A stretch of DNA of 64,000 nt. Source: Terrimonas sp964445775 (GTDB lineage Bacteria; Bacteroidota; Bacteroidia; Chitinophagales; Chitinophagaceae). How positions within the stretch are numbered: the stretch's first letter is position 1; every line of letters begins with the position of its first letter. The translations under genes were made by a program, and so were the position numbers. Positions 44,568-52,136 of the stretch are shown piece by piece. The notes beneath the pieces are model-generated. The model saw nothing but the letters and a program-made list of their open reading frames with translations. It was not told the DNA's origin and did no database searches. The stretch lies in assembly GCA_964445775.1 (NCBI GenBank), contig CAYUMH010000002.1:88410-152409 (forward strand). Direction: 5' to 3'.

Positions 44568-45767
44568 TTACTGAATTTTAGAGAAGATCAGTGAGCTGCA
44601 GTTACCGCCAAATCCAAAGGAGTTGGACATAACATGGTTTACGGTTTGGTGTTGCAGGGTGGTCACCGGTGCAAAAGGCTGGTTGGCAATCTGCGTTTGA
44701 AACCGCAGGTTGGGAAAAATAACGCCATGCTGTATGGCTAAAACCGAGTATACCGCTTCAATAGCGCCGCTGGCGCCTAAGGTATGGCCGGTAAAACTTT
44801 TGGTAGAGCTCATGGCCGGGTAAGGTGCCTGGAACAGTTTACTGATGGCCGTTCCCTCTGCACTGTCATTGTTCTGGGTGCCGGTACCATGAAGATTTAT
44901 GTAATCAATATCAGTGGGCTGCAAGCCGCTTTTAGCCAGGGCTTTTTGCATAGCCAGGTAAGAGCCTACTCCATCGGGCGATGAGGCTGTCTGGTGATAG
45001 GCATCGTTGGCATTGGCCCAGCCTGATAAGTGTACTTCGGGCGCTTTTGTTAGAGTAGCGGCTACTTTCTCTGATACCAAAACAACATAGCCGGCTCCTT
45101 CGCCCAGGTTTAAACCCCGGCGGTTTTCATCAAAAGGCTGGCAAAACTGCTGATCCAGTATCATTAAGGTATTAAAGCCATTCAGGGTAAAACGGGTAAG
45201 TGCATCTACGCCACCGGCCACTACAATATCCAGTTTATCCTGCCGGATAAGCCGGGCTGCTAAAAATATGCTGTTAGCCGAGGAGGAGCAGGCTGTACTG
45301 ATGGTGCTGATATGCTGTTTAATGCCCAGTTTATCGGCGGTGATCTCGGTAATGGCGCCACATTCGTGGTTGACCACATCGCGTAAACGGCCCGATTTCG
45401 GGTTTTGCAGGTATTGTATGAAAAAATCCTCAGTCTTATCCATACCACCTACGCTGTTGGCACTGATAAAGCCGGTACGCCATTGTTCCCATTTTGGTAT
45501 GGCGGCATTTTGTACGGCCTCCTGTGCTGCAATGGTACTTAATAAAGCTGTGCGACTTATATGCGCGGGTAAACCGGCCAGTTTAGCCAGTTCTTCGTTA
45601 CTGCGTTTTACTTCGGTTACAGGCAATTTATCCTTATGCGCCGATTGCAGGTAGCGCATAGTACCCATACCGGCCTCACCGGCCAGCAGGGAAGCCATAT
45701 TTGCAGCCACATTGTTACCAATGGCCGAAATAACGCCCAAACCCGCTATAAAAACAGTACCCGCCAT
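44568..45767 (-). CDS. Beta-ketoacyl-ACP synthase (pigment-type cluster)
   Basis: A 399-residue ketosynthase with the full catalytic set: Cys160 (STACSSSAN), His293 (NLHGTGTQNND), Lys323 and His328 (STKSFTGHTLGASGA). It ends SFGFGGNCSSLIF. Last gene of the minus-strand cluster, placed 3 bp after the ACP gene. It resembles FabF/FabB-like enzymes of aryl-polyene and flexirubin clusters. Substrate specificity cannot be read from sequence by eye. Confidence 0.9.
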   Translation of the reverse strand: MAGTVFIAGLGVISAIGNNVAANMASLLAGEAGMGTMRYLQSAHKDKLPVTEVKRSNEELAKLAGLPAHISRTALLSTIAAQEAVQNAAIPKWEQWRTGFISANSVGGMDKTEDFFIQYLQNPKSGRLRDVVNHECGAITEITADKLGIKQHISTISTACSSSANSIFLAARLIRQDKLDIVVAGGVDALTRFTLNGFNTLMILDQQFCQPFDENRRGLNLGEGAGYVVLVSEKVAATLTKAPEVHLSGWANANDAYHQTASSPDGVGSYLAMQKALAKSGLQPTDIDYINLHGTGTQNNDSAEGTAISKLFQAPYPAMSSTKSFTGHTLGASGAIEAVYSVLAIQHGVIFPNLRFQTQIANQPFAPVTTLQHQTVNHVMSNSFGFGGNCSSLIFSKIQ

Positions 45768-45770
45768 ATA

Positions 45771-46037
45771 TTAGGATGCAGCCTGGGCCTGGCGATCGGT
45801 GATGTATTGAGCCATGGTACGGATAGAACGGAAAACGGTTTGTCCTTCTTCGGCACTGGCCAGTTTTATTTTATATTCCTGTTGTAATAACACGATCAGT
45901 TCCAGCGCATCAATAGAGTCTAAACCCAATCCTTCCACAAACAAAGGATCATCGTTACCAATATCCTCCGGCTTTTTATCATTCAGGTTTAATTGTTTGA
46001 TCAGCTGCTCTTTTAGCGTGTGCATTAATTGTTCCAT
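45771..46037 (-). CDS. Acyl carrier protein (pigment-type cluster)
   Basis: An 88-residue ACP with the phosphopantetheine serine at Ser41 (LGLDSIDALEL). It lies between the cysteine-less ketosynthase-like gene (8 bp) and the ketosynthase gene (3 bp), so it is probably the carrier for that synthase. It is more similar in layout to cluster ACPs than to housekeeping AcpP. Confidence 0.92.
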   Translation of the reverse strand: MEQLMHTLKEQLIKQLNLNDKKPEDIGNDDPLFVEGLGLDSIDALELIVLLQQEYKIKLASAEEGQTVFRSIRTMAQYITDRQAQAAS

Positions 46038-46045
46038 AATACTAT

Positions 46046-46690
46046 TTAACTATAAACTTGTTTAATTGTTTCAGCGGTGAAAGGCTGTGCATTCACGCCT
46101 GCATTTTTCTCCACCAGGAAAAATGCGGCTTTATATTCCTCCCCTATTATATCTGCCCAGCCACAGATACAGGCGTCCAGCCGTTTATGCTGTAACAGAT
46201 CCTGCGTGTAAAAATACAACCATTCGGCATCAAATGCGGGCTGAATAAAAAAAGCATTTTCGCCTTTAAAACCATACCGGATGCTTATTTCGCCAATTAC
46301 AATATTGGGTAGGGTGTACACAAAAAGCGCCGGACTGGGAATAGTCCTTACCGATTCCATATATTTTACATCCGCATCCAGGCTGGCATTGGCATTGGCC
46401 AATACAATGCCTGTTTTTTCAGGAGCGTATTGTCCCGGCAGACCACTCCCCTTTAGCAATACATCAGTGGCCAGTATGCCCAGTTTGCTCAACTTATCCA
46501 TTTTAAAAAATTTGGAATAGTCAATGGCCAGTTCGCGGTAAGCAGTATCTAAAAAAGCGGCAACGGTGCCGGAATCTGTCTCCAGCACGGGGTCACCGTT
46601 TTTTACAATGCGGTTATTGCTTACAACTACAGCGGCGTTTATATAGTAATAATCTGAGCTGATCGGGGGTTGTTTTAATAAAGTCGTCAA
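46046..46690 (-). CDS. Ketosynthase-like protein lacking the catalytic cysteine
   Basis: A 214-residue protein with the look of the N-terminal half of a beta-ketoacyl synthase (INAAVVVSNN, IVLANANASLDADVKY, then IVIGEISIRYGFKGENAFF). Where true synthases have their Cys, it reads FFIQPAFDAEW. His/Lys catalytic residues of the C-terminal half are absent, as the protein stops before them. Short proteins of this kind occur in flexirubin-type clusters. It may be a structural or chain-length partner. The start is a TTG and is uncertain. Confidence 0.7.
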   Translation of the reverse strand: MTTLLKQPPISSDYYYINAAVVVSNNRIVKNGDPVLETDSGTVAAFLDTAYRELAIDYSKFFKMDKLSKLGILATDVLLKGSGLPGQYAPEKTGIVLANANASLDADVKYMESVRTIPSPALFVYTLPNIVIGEISIRYGFKGENAFFIQPAFDAEWLYFYTQDLLQHKRLDACICGWADIIGEEYKAAFFLVEKNAGVNAQPFTAETIKQVYS

Positions 46691-46791
46691 AAGTAGGCAA
46701 AGCTTTAGTTATAGCGAAGAAACCTGGAAAAAATGTATCCAGGTTTAAATGTATATCATTAGACCGATGGAGATTAAGCATTATGTCCGTT

Positions 46792-46818
46792 AAAAAAGCG
46801 GCCCGGGGCCGCTTTTTT
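46792..46818 (-). terminator. Terminator inside the biosynthetic cluster
   Basis: A perfect 13-bp stem (AAAAAAGCGGCCC, 1-nt loop) with flanking T-tract on the minus strand. Its first two bases fall in the stop codon of the flavoprotein gene. It ends the upstream genes before the ketosynthase-like gene, so the cluster is at least two units. Confidence 0.88.
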
Positions 46819-48058
46819 AATCTTCTATCATATCTCTCAACTCTATTGTTCGTGCCAGTTTCTTTAAAATGGTTTTGTGGTTTTTAACATACGGGTTTTC
46901 CAGGTCCCATACATAACCCGCCAGTACCGAACATATCTGCCTGTTCACCAGGGGATCCTGGTTATCGGCAAAGAAAATAGTATCCAGTGTGCCCTCATAC
47001 CAGGCCATTACATAACTGCGGAACACATCTACGCCCTGGGTCATAATATCCATGTATTCGGTATTCCAGTCAATAACCTCACCTTTCAATTTACGTACCA
47101 CCAGTTTACCGGCCAGCTGGCTGCTCACGGTGGCCAGGGTTACACCACTGGAAAATACCGGATCTAAAAACTCGGTAACATTACCGGTTAATACAAAGCC
47201 GTCGCCATAAAACTTATCAGTTGTAGCCGACCACGATTGTAAAGTGCGGGGCTCAAATACCAGCTCCACATCCTTCATACGCTCGGCAATATAAGGTTGT
47301 GAGGCAATCAGGTTGCGGTATTGCTCTTCCGGTGTAGCACCGGGTGTTCTTTCAAAAAACTCCACATCGCCTACATATCCTAAAGAGGTAATGCCATCGG
47401 AGAAAGGAATGATCCATATCCAAACACCCTTTTCATGCACCACAATGGTAATACGGTTGGGCTCATCATCCATCGAGCGTTTTTTATCAACGGTATGGGC
47501 AAACAAGGCTTTACGCGGCGGCAGGTTGGATTGTTTTTCCAGGTTAAACAGTTTGGGTATTACCCGGCCATAACCACTGCCATCGATAATAAAGCGGGCG
47601 GCTATTTTACTTTCCACACCGTTTTTATCTTCAATAGTAGTTACCGAACTGCCGTCCTCGTTAAAACTAATGGCGGTAACCGTAGTTTCGTAAACTACTT
47701 CCACGCCCATTTCGGCAACCGTATCGGCCAGCACTTTATCAAAGCTGGCACGGGGTACCTGCCAGGTCCATGACCAGCCCTCCGAAAATTTATTGGCAAA
47801 TGCGTAGTCGCATATTTTACCTTTTTTTTCAAACTTGGCACCATACTTCTCCTGGTAACCTTGTTTTTTAATGGCATCTAAAAACTTTGCCTCCTCCAGC
47901 GCTTCCATACAACGCGGCAACAGGCTTTCGCCAATCACAAAACGGGGAAATTGCAGTTTTTCTACAATCTTTACCTTGTACCCTGCCTGGTGTACAATAG
48001 AGGCAGCAACGGTTCCCGAAGGACCGGCACCTATTACCAATACGTCTACCTGTTCCAT
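46817..48058 (-). CDS. Flavin-dependent halogenase-like oxidoreductase
   Basis: A 413-residue flavoprotein from the ATG at 48058 (MEQVDVLVIGAGPSGTVAA); the frame continues upstream but the Rossmann motif demands this start. FAD-binding GxGxxG is at about 10-15, with FPRFVIGESLLP, a halogenase-type segment, near residue 45. The WxWxIP motif of flavin-dependent halogenases is present as WIWIIPFSDG, and DGFVLTGNVTEFLDPVFSSG fits the C-terminal FAD site. Probably halogenates or oxidises an ACP-bound or aromatic intermediate. A geranylgeranyl-reductase-type oxidoreductase is the main alternative. Confidence 0.82.
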   Translation of the reverse strand: MEQVDVLVIGAGPSGTVAASIVHQAGYKVKIVEKLQFPRFVIGESLLPRCMEALEEAKFLDAIKKQGYQEKYGAKFEKKGKICDYAFANKFSEGWSWTWQVPRASFDKVLADTVAEMGVEVVYETTVTAISFNEDGSSVTTIEDKNGVESKIAARFIIDGSGYGRVIPKLFNLEKQSNLPPRKALFAHTVDKKRSMDDEPNRITIVVHEKGVWIWIIPFSDGITSLGYVGDVEFFERTPGATPEEQYRNLIASQPYIAERMKDVELVFEPRTLQSWSATTDKFYGDGFVLTGNVTEFLDPVFSSGVTLATVSSQLAGKLVVRKLKGEVIDWNTEYMDIMTQGVDVFRSYVMAWYEGTLDTIFFADNQDPLVNRQICSVLAGYVWDLENPYVKNHKTILKKLARTIELRDMIED

Positions 48059-48114
48059 ATTTAGCCTCCCAAGCCCTCTGAAGAGGGGTTTTAATTTTTT
48101 ATTTATCCTGCTCC

Positions 48115-48134
48115 ATCGTGGCTGAAGCCACGAT
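48115..48134. repeat. Perfect 20-bp hairpin between methyltransferase and flavoprotein genes
   Basis: ATCGTGGCT-GA-AGCCACGAT, directly after the methyltransferase stop codon (minus strand). A second hairpin (CCCTCT-GA-AGAGGG) lies at 48074-48087. Neither is followed by a T-run, so they look like REP-type or processing hairpins, not terminators. Confidence 0.7.
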
Positions 48135-48137
48135 CTA

Positions 48138-49214
48138 TCAACCAACCTTTTTACATACCAGCAGTGTATGGCTCAATCCAATACCATCTACCTGTTCTAC
48201 AATGTCAAAACCGGCTTCTTTAATGCTTTTGATAAATACACGGCTGTCATACATCTGGCTGTTACCATTGGCTACAGCTGTAAAATAGATGGAGGTTTGC
48301 TGTAAGCAGAAAGCGGCCGTTTCAAAACGCTGGGTATCCCAGAAGGCTTCCAGTATAAAAATATAACCATCATCGTTAATAGCTTCGCCGCAACGTTTCA
48401 TGATGGACACTATTTCTGCTTCGGAAAAACAATCCAGGAACTGGCTCATCCACACGCTGTCAAACCCTTTAGGGAATGCTTTGGTTTCGTCCAGTACATT
48501 GTTAGGGAAGAAAGATACCCTGTCTTCCAGACCCAGTTCTTTTACCTTTTTTTCGGCCATACTTGCCTGGCCGGGCAGGTCCATAATGGTAATATGTACA
48601 TCGGGGTTATAACTGGTGCTGGCCACGGCCCATTTGCCCGTATTGCCACCAATTTCCAGCATGTTCTTTACACCGTATTTGTACACATTTTTTAATACTT
48701 CGGGAAACGCAATATCAGAGAAAAAGTGGTCAAAGGCAAACCAGCTTTTTTGTATATGCGGCGGCAGTTTGGATAAACCTTCATACACTGTAGGCCAATC
48801 GCCTAATTCTTTTAATCCTTCGGGCTTTCCGGTTTCAATGGCTTTATCCAGGTGAAACAAGCCTTTATAGTTTACATCATGAATAAAATCCATGTTCACA
48901 ATCGTCAACGGATCGTGCAGGATGAAGTAGCCGGTTTTGGTAAGGCTATAGTTACCTTCATCACTCACCACTACCAGGCCAATGCCTAAAGAAGATTCCA
49001 GCAATACCCTTACACCATACTCCTGTATACCGGTCTGGCTGGCAATATCCTGTAAACTGATACCCCCACCCGCTGTTTTATCTTCAATAAGTTTTAAAAT
49101 GCCTTTATCACGCATTACCTTGGCCACCTGGAATACCACGGGACCAAATGCAATAAACTGGGCTATATGTTTTGCCTCTAACGCACTGCGGTTGTCTTTA
49201 GTAAAAAATTTCAT
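48138..49214 (-). CDS. SAM-dependent O-methyltransferase (pigment-type cluster)
   Basis: A 358-residue protein with an N-terminal helical dimerisation domain (about 1-110, winged-helix like) and a class I methyltransferase domain with SAM loop MLEIGGNTGKWAVAS. VHITIMDLPG (acidic loop binding the ribose) and GYIFILEAFWD follow. The arrangement fits the plant-type/CrtF-like O-methyltransferase family. In aryl-polyene clusters such enzymes methylate the aromatic head. The substrate is an inference from context. Confidence 0.87.
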   Translation of the reverse strand: MKFFTKDNRSALEAKHIAQFIAFGPVVFQVAKVMRDKGILKLIEDKTAGGGISLQDIASQTGIQEYGVRVLLESSLGIGLVVVSDEGNYSLTKTGYFILHDPLTIVNMDFIHDVNYKGLFHLDKAIETGKPEGLKELGDWPTVYEGLSKLPPHIQKSWFAFDHFFSDIAFPEVLKNVYKYGVKNMLEIGGNTGKWAVASTSYNPDVHITIMDLPGQASMAEKKVKELGLEDRVSFFPNNVLDETKAFPKGFDSVWMSQFLDCFSEAEIVSIMKRCGEAINDDGYIFILEAFWDTQRFETAAFCLQQTSIYFTAVANGNSQMYDSRVFIKSIKEAGFDIVEQVDGIGLSHTLLVCKKVG

Positions 49215-49377
49215 GTTAAATAGCTCGTTCCCGCCTGGGAATATTTAATGTTGAGTGTTTAATGATATAATACAAACCCGCTTATTGTACAGCTATTGCC
49301 TGTTGATTAAAGTTATGCAGTACAAGTGTGCGACGCAACCAATGCTGACCGAAGCACAACAGCCGGTATCAAAAAAA
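49215..49377. repeat. Intergenic dispersed GCGACGCAA repeat
   Basis: Bases about 49317-49368 carry GCAGTACAAGTGTGCGACGC, AACCAATGCTGACC and CAACAGCCGGT, the clearest copy of the dispersed repeat in the window. No gene in this gap. Confidence 0.7.
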
Positions 49378-50517
49378 TTAATTTATTTTTTGAATCACAA
49401 TTGCCGCGTTACAACCGCCAAAACCGGAAGCCGTTTTTAAAGCCGTTTTGTATAATCCAGGCTGCAATGTACTGCAAACATTAATATTTTCAGCAGTCCC
49501 CGGTTGTTCAAAGCCCCTGGTACCAATAATTTTATTCTGCAACAGGGAGTCCACCGTTATCACTGTTTCAATTAAGCCGGCAGCTCCCAGGGTATGTCCA
49601 TAGTAACCTTTCAGGCTGTTTACCGGTTTTTGCTGTAAGCCGGCCAGGGTAATGGCTTTGCTTTCCATATCGTCGTTATAACGGGTAGCTGTGCCGTGGG
49701 CAGATATAAAATCAATATCGCCGGAGCTGACACCCGCCTGTTGCATGGCTTCACTGATAGCCTGGTATAACTCGGCCCCGGTACGCGAAGGTCCCGAAAT
49801 ATGATTGGCATCATTGCTCACCGCGCCGCCCGTTAGCTGTACCGCCGTTTCACCCGCCTTAGGTTCGGCCGATAAAATAATGGTAGCCGCCCCTTCGCCC
49901 AGGTTAATGCCTTTACGGTTGGCATCAAATGGCTGGCAGGGCTGATCGCTGATGGCCATGAAGGAATGAAAGCCGGATAGTACAAATTGGGTAATAATAT
50001 CGGCACCACTTACCACCACCTGCCGGTACCTGCCGGCCTGTATCAGTCGCATACCCGTGATCAATGCCACTAAACCCGAAATACAGGCATGTGATACTAC
50101 CACCGGTGTATGGGTAAAACCGAAATGTTGTTGAATAATGTTGGCCGAGGTATGTAAGGCCACCCGCTGCTGCAGTGCAGGATCGGGGGTTTGCACCTCT
50201 TCTATTAAACTGATATTGCCCTTGGTGGTACTAATAATTAATGCCGTGTCAGCTGCCGTTGTATCAATACCAGCCTGTTCAACGGCGTCAGTAATAGAGT
50301 CTATCAATAGTTGTTCAAACCGGGTTGGCGTGCCGTTATTTGCAATACTGTTTTGTACTGTATTAAAAAGAGACGCATAAAACGGCACCGGTAACAGGTC
50401 TTCTTCATGGTGTTGTTGCACCCCCGAAATATTTTGTGCCAGCAGCTCAAAGTTTTCGGCAGCTGTGGCGGCAATAGGTGTAACAATATTTGTTCCTGTA
50501 ATATACACTGGTTGCAT
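49378..50517 (-). CDS. Beta-ketoacyl-ACP synthase (pigment-type cluster), second copy
   Basis: A 379-residue ketosynthase from the ATG at 50517 (MQPVYITGTNIVTPIA); an upstream TTG is less likely. Cys145 (SHACISG), His274 (SAHGTATRYND), Lys303 and His308 (LKGYYGHTLGAAG) are all present. The cysteine context is weaker than in the 44568 enzyme (Ile instead of the usual Ala/Ser), so it could be the partner subunit. It lies 39 bp after the thioesterase gene. Confidence 0.88.
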   Translation of the reverse strand: MQPVYITGTNIVTPIAATAAENFELLAQNISGVQQHHEEDLLPVPFYASLFNTVQNSIANNGTPTRFEQLLIDSITDAVEQAGIDTTAADTALIISTTKGNISLIEEVQTPDPALQQRVALHTSANIIQQHFGFTHTPVVVSHACISGLVALITGMRLIQAGRYRQVVVSGADIITQFVLSGFHSFMAISDQPCQPFDANRKGINLGEGAATIILSAEPKAGETAVQLTGGAVSNDANHISGPSRTGAELYQAISEAMQQAGVSSGDIDFISAHGTATRYNDDMESKAITLAGLQQKPVNSLKGYYGHTLGAAGLIETVITVDSLLQNKIIGTRGFEQPGTAENINVCSTLQPGLYKTALKTASGFGGCNAAIVIQKIN

Positions 50518-50556
50518 GCGGTTGTATTGCCCGTACAAGGTACTGTTTTATTGTTT

Positions 50557-50976
50557 TTATAATCCCAGGCCAGCTTTCCACGCTTCAAAAAAAGGCGGGT
50601 TCACCAGTTGTAAACTTTGTGTTTCCTTATCCAAAAAAACCTGTACGGTACTGCCGGTAGCTACTACCTGGTTGGCCGCATTGTACAGTACATATTCAAA
50701 TTTAATTTTTGCCGCATCGGTGGGAATAAAAGTGGCTTCTACCCAGATAGTTTCTCCAAACTTAACCGATTTTTTAAAGTTACATTCTACATGTACAATA
50801 GGAATAACCACTCCCTGTTTAAAGAAGTGCATATACCCCAGGTTATGTTCTTTACCAAAAGCTTCGCGGGCATCTTCAAAATAACGGATATAATGGCCAT
50901 GCCATACAATACCCAAAGGGTCAGCCTCGTTAAACCGGATCAGTATTTCAGTGCGTGTTGTAAGTGTTTTGGGCAT
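50557..50976 (-). CDS. YbgC/4HBT-family acyl-CoA/ACP thioesterase
   Basis: A 139-residue hotdog-fold enzyme of standard length. The 4HBT active-site Asp lies in FNEADPLGIVWHGHYIRYFED. It should release the finished acyl chain from ACP or CoA. Its start overlaps the stop of the 50976 gene by one base (TAATG), so translation is coupled. Position in the cluster agrees with chain release. Confidence 0.9.
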   Translation of the reverse strand: MPKTLTTRTEILIRFNEADPLGIVWHGHYIRYFEDAREAFGKEHNLGYMHFFKQGVVIPIVHVECNFKKSVKFGETIWVEATFIPTDAAKIKFEYVLYNAANQVVATGSTVQVFLDKETQSLQLVNPPFFEAWKAGLGL

Positions 50977-51620
50977 TATTCAGCTGCAAATTTTTTCTTC
51001 CACTCTTTAAATTTCTTCTTATCAATATCGTCAATCAGGTTCTTGATACAGGAAGCCCACTGGTTACGCAGGCTAAAAGCCGTGCTCATCTTGGCTTCCA
51101 TTCTTTCGGTATACAATACCTTCTTGGTTTTACTGTCAATAAAAGTAACCCAAACGGCCATGGCTTTTTTGCCCTTGCTCAGGGCTTCGGCTACCAGTAC
51201 CAAACCTACGCCGGTATTATTGCCGGTTTTTAATTTGGCCACCGTGGCTTCAATATCTTTTTGTGTTAAACGTTCAAAATCGGAGGCGGTAGTACTGTTT
51301 AACTTCTTGGGGTCAACCGTTTTGTTGCGCTCACTTACAAAACTCAGGTCATGATCTACCTGGCTTTTGCGAAAAGCCTCTGCAATGGTATATTTTTTAG
51401 GTTCGTTCACCACCACATCATTAATACCGTTAAACTGGCGGCTCACCACATCTTCGGCATTGATAGCCGCATCGTCAATTACTTTTATATTGGTAAAATC
51501 AATGCCATAGTAGAACAACGGTGTTTCTTTATTGGCAAATACATCTTTTAACGAAGCCTGTGCATTTACTGCTAAGCCGGTAAGGGTAGCCAACAGTACC
51601 AGCATCATCATGCGTTTCAT
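50976..51620 (-). CDS. Secreted hypothetical protein in the biosynthetic cluster
   Basis: A 214-residue protein with a signal peptide (MKRMMMLVLLATLTGLAVNAQA). The mature part is charged (KAMAVWVTFIDSKTKKVLY, NLIDDIDKKKFKEWKKKFAAE). No known family; it does not resemble LolA. Its position in the operon suggests an envelope step such as transport or attachment of the product, but this is inference. Overlaps the thioesterase gene by one base. Confidence 0.7.
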   Translation of the reverse strand: MKRMMMLVLLATLTGLAVNAQASLKDVFANKETPLFYYGIDFTNIKVIDDAAINAEDVVSRQFNGINDVVVNEPKKYTIAEAFRKSQVDHDLSFVSERNKTVDPKKLNSTTASDFERLTQKDIEATVAKLKTGNNTGVGLVLVAEALSKGKKAMAVWVTFIDSKTKKVLYTERMEAKMSTAFSLRNQWASCIKNLIDDIDKKKFKEWKKKFAAE

Positions 51621-51645
51621 AAGTGGAAGGTTTTTGTTATTAGGT

Positions 51646-52059
51646 TTATGATATAAAAATTTTCATTTCGCAACCGGCAATGGGTTTGCCGTTTAACACA
51701 ATAGTACCGGCAATAATAGTAGCGTTAAATACCTGGTTTTTTATGACAATCTCGGTATGTAATTCATCATTTACGGCCGGTAAAGCGTGTATGACCAGGT
51801 TTTGTACGGCACCAATAAACCCCACGGGCACCGGCTTGTTTTCCTGCTGGCAGGTATAACCCATATGTGCCGCGGCGGTCTGTGCAATATTTTCTACCAG
51901 CGCTGCTTCCTGTAAAACACCGTCGCTGATAAAAATATTATCGGCACGTACCGTAAAAGAGGTACTTGCATTTTCCTGCGTACAGGTTTCCAGGGCATCG
52001 ATCATTACAAAAGGCGCCCGCTGCGGAATAATGCTTAATATATTATTGGTTAGAGCCAC
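51646..52059 (-). CDS. Hotdog-fold (FabZ/ApeI-like) dehydratase-like protein
   Basis: A 137-residue protein from a GTG start. The pattern PQRAPFVMIDALETC and GVLQEAALVENIAQTAAAHMG fits the 3-hydroxyacyl-ACP dehydratase family. The usual histidine-bearing GHFPG segment is replaced by FISDG, so only the Glu of the FabZ His/Glu pair is apparent (LVENIAQ). It may act with a partner hotdog subunit, as described for aryl-polyene dehydratases, or be non-catalytic. First gene of the cluster after holB. Confidence 0.8.
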   Translation of the reverse strand: MALTNNILSIIPQRAPFVMIDALETCTQENASTSFTVRADNIFISDGVLQEAALVENIAQTAAAHMGYTCQQENKPVPVGFIGAVQNLVIHALPAVNDELHTEIVIKNQVFNATIIAGTIVLNGKPIAGCEMKIFIS

Positions 52060-52064
52060 TGCAA

Positions 52065-52072
52065 CAAATGTA
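52065..52072 (-). promoter_or_regulatory. Candidate -7 element of the biosynthetic cluster
   Basis: TACATTTG on the minus strand, a full match to TAnnTTTG, five bases before the GTG start of the dehydratase-like gene. No clear -33 TTTG is seen, and the predicted start would make the transcript nearly leaderless. Confidence 0.35.
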
Positions 52073-52136
52073 CGAAGGGTTTATATAGTTTGTTAAGCCG
52101 TTCTGTTTATCTTAAAAAAATTACCGTTTCGTGGTA

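Noticed and set aside
48074..48134. Terminators between methyltransferase and flavoprotein genes
   Set aside because: The hairpins lack T-runs in the direction of transcription, so read-through into the flavoprotein gene is expected.
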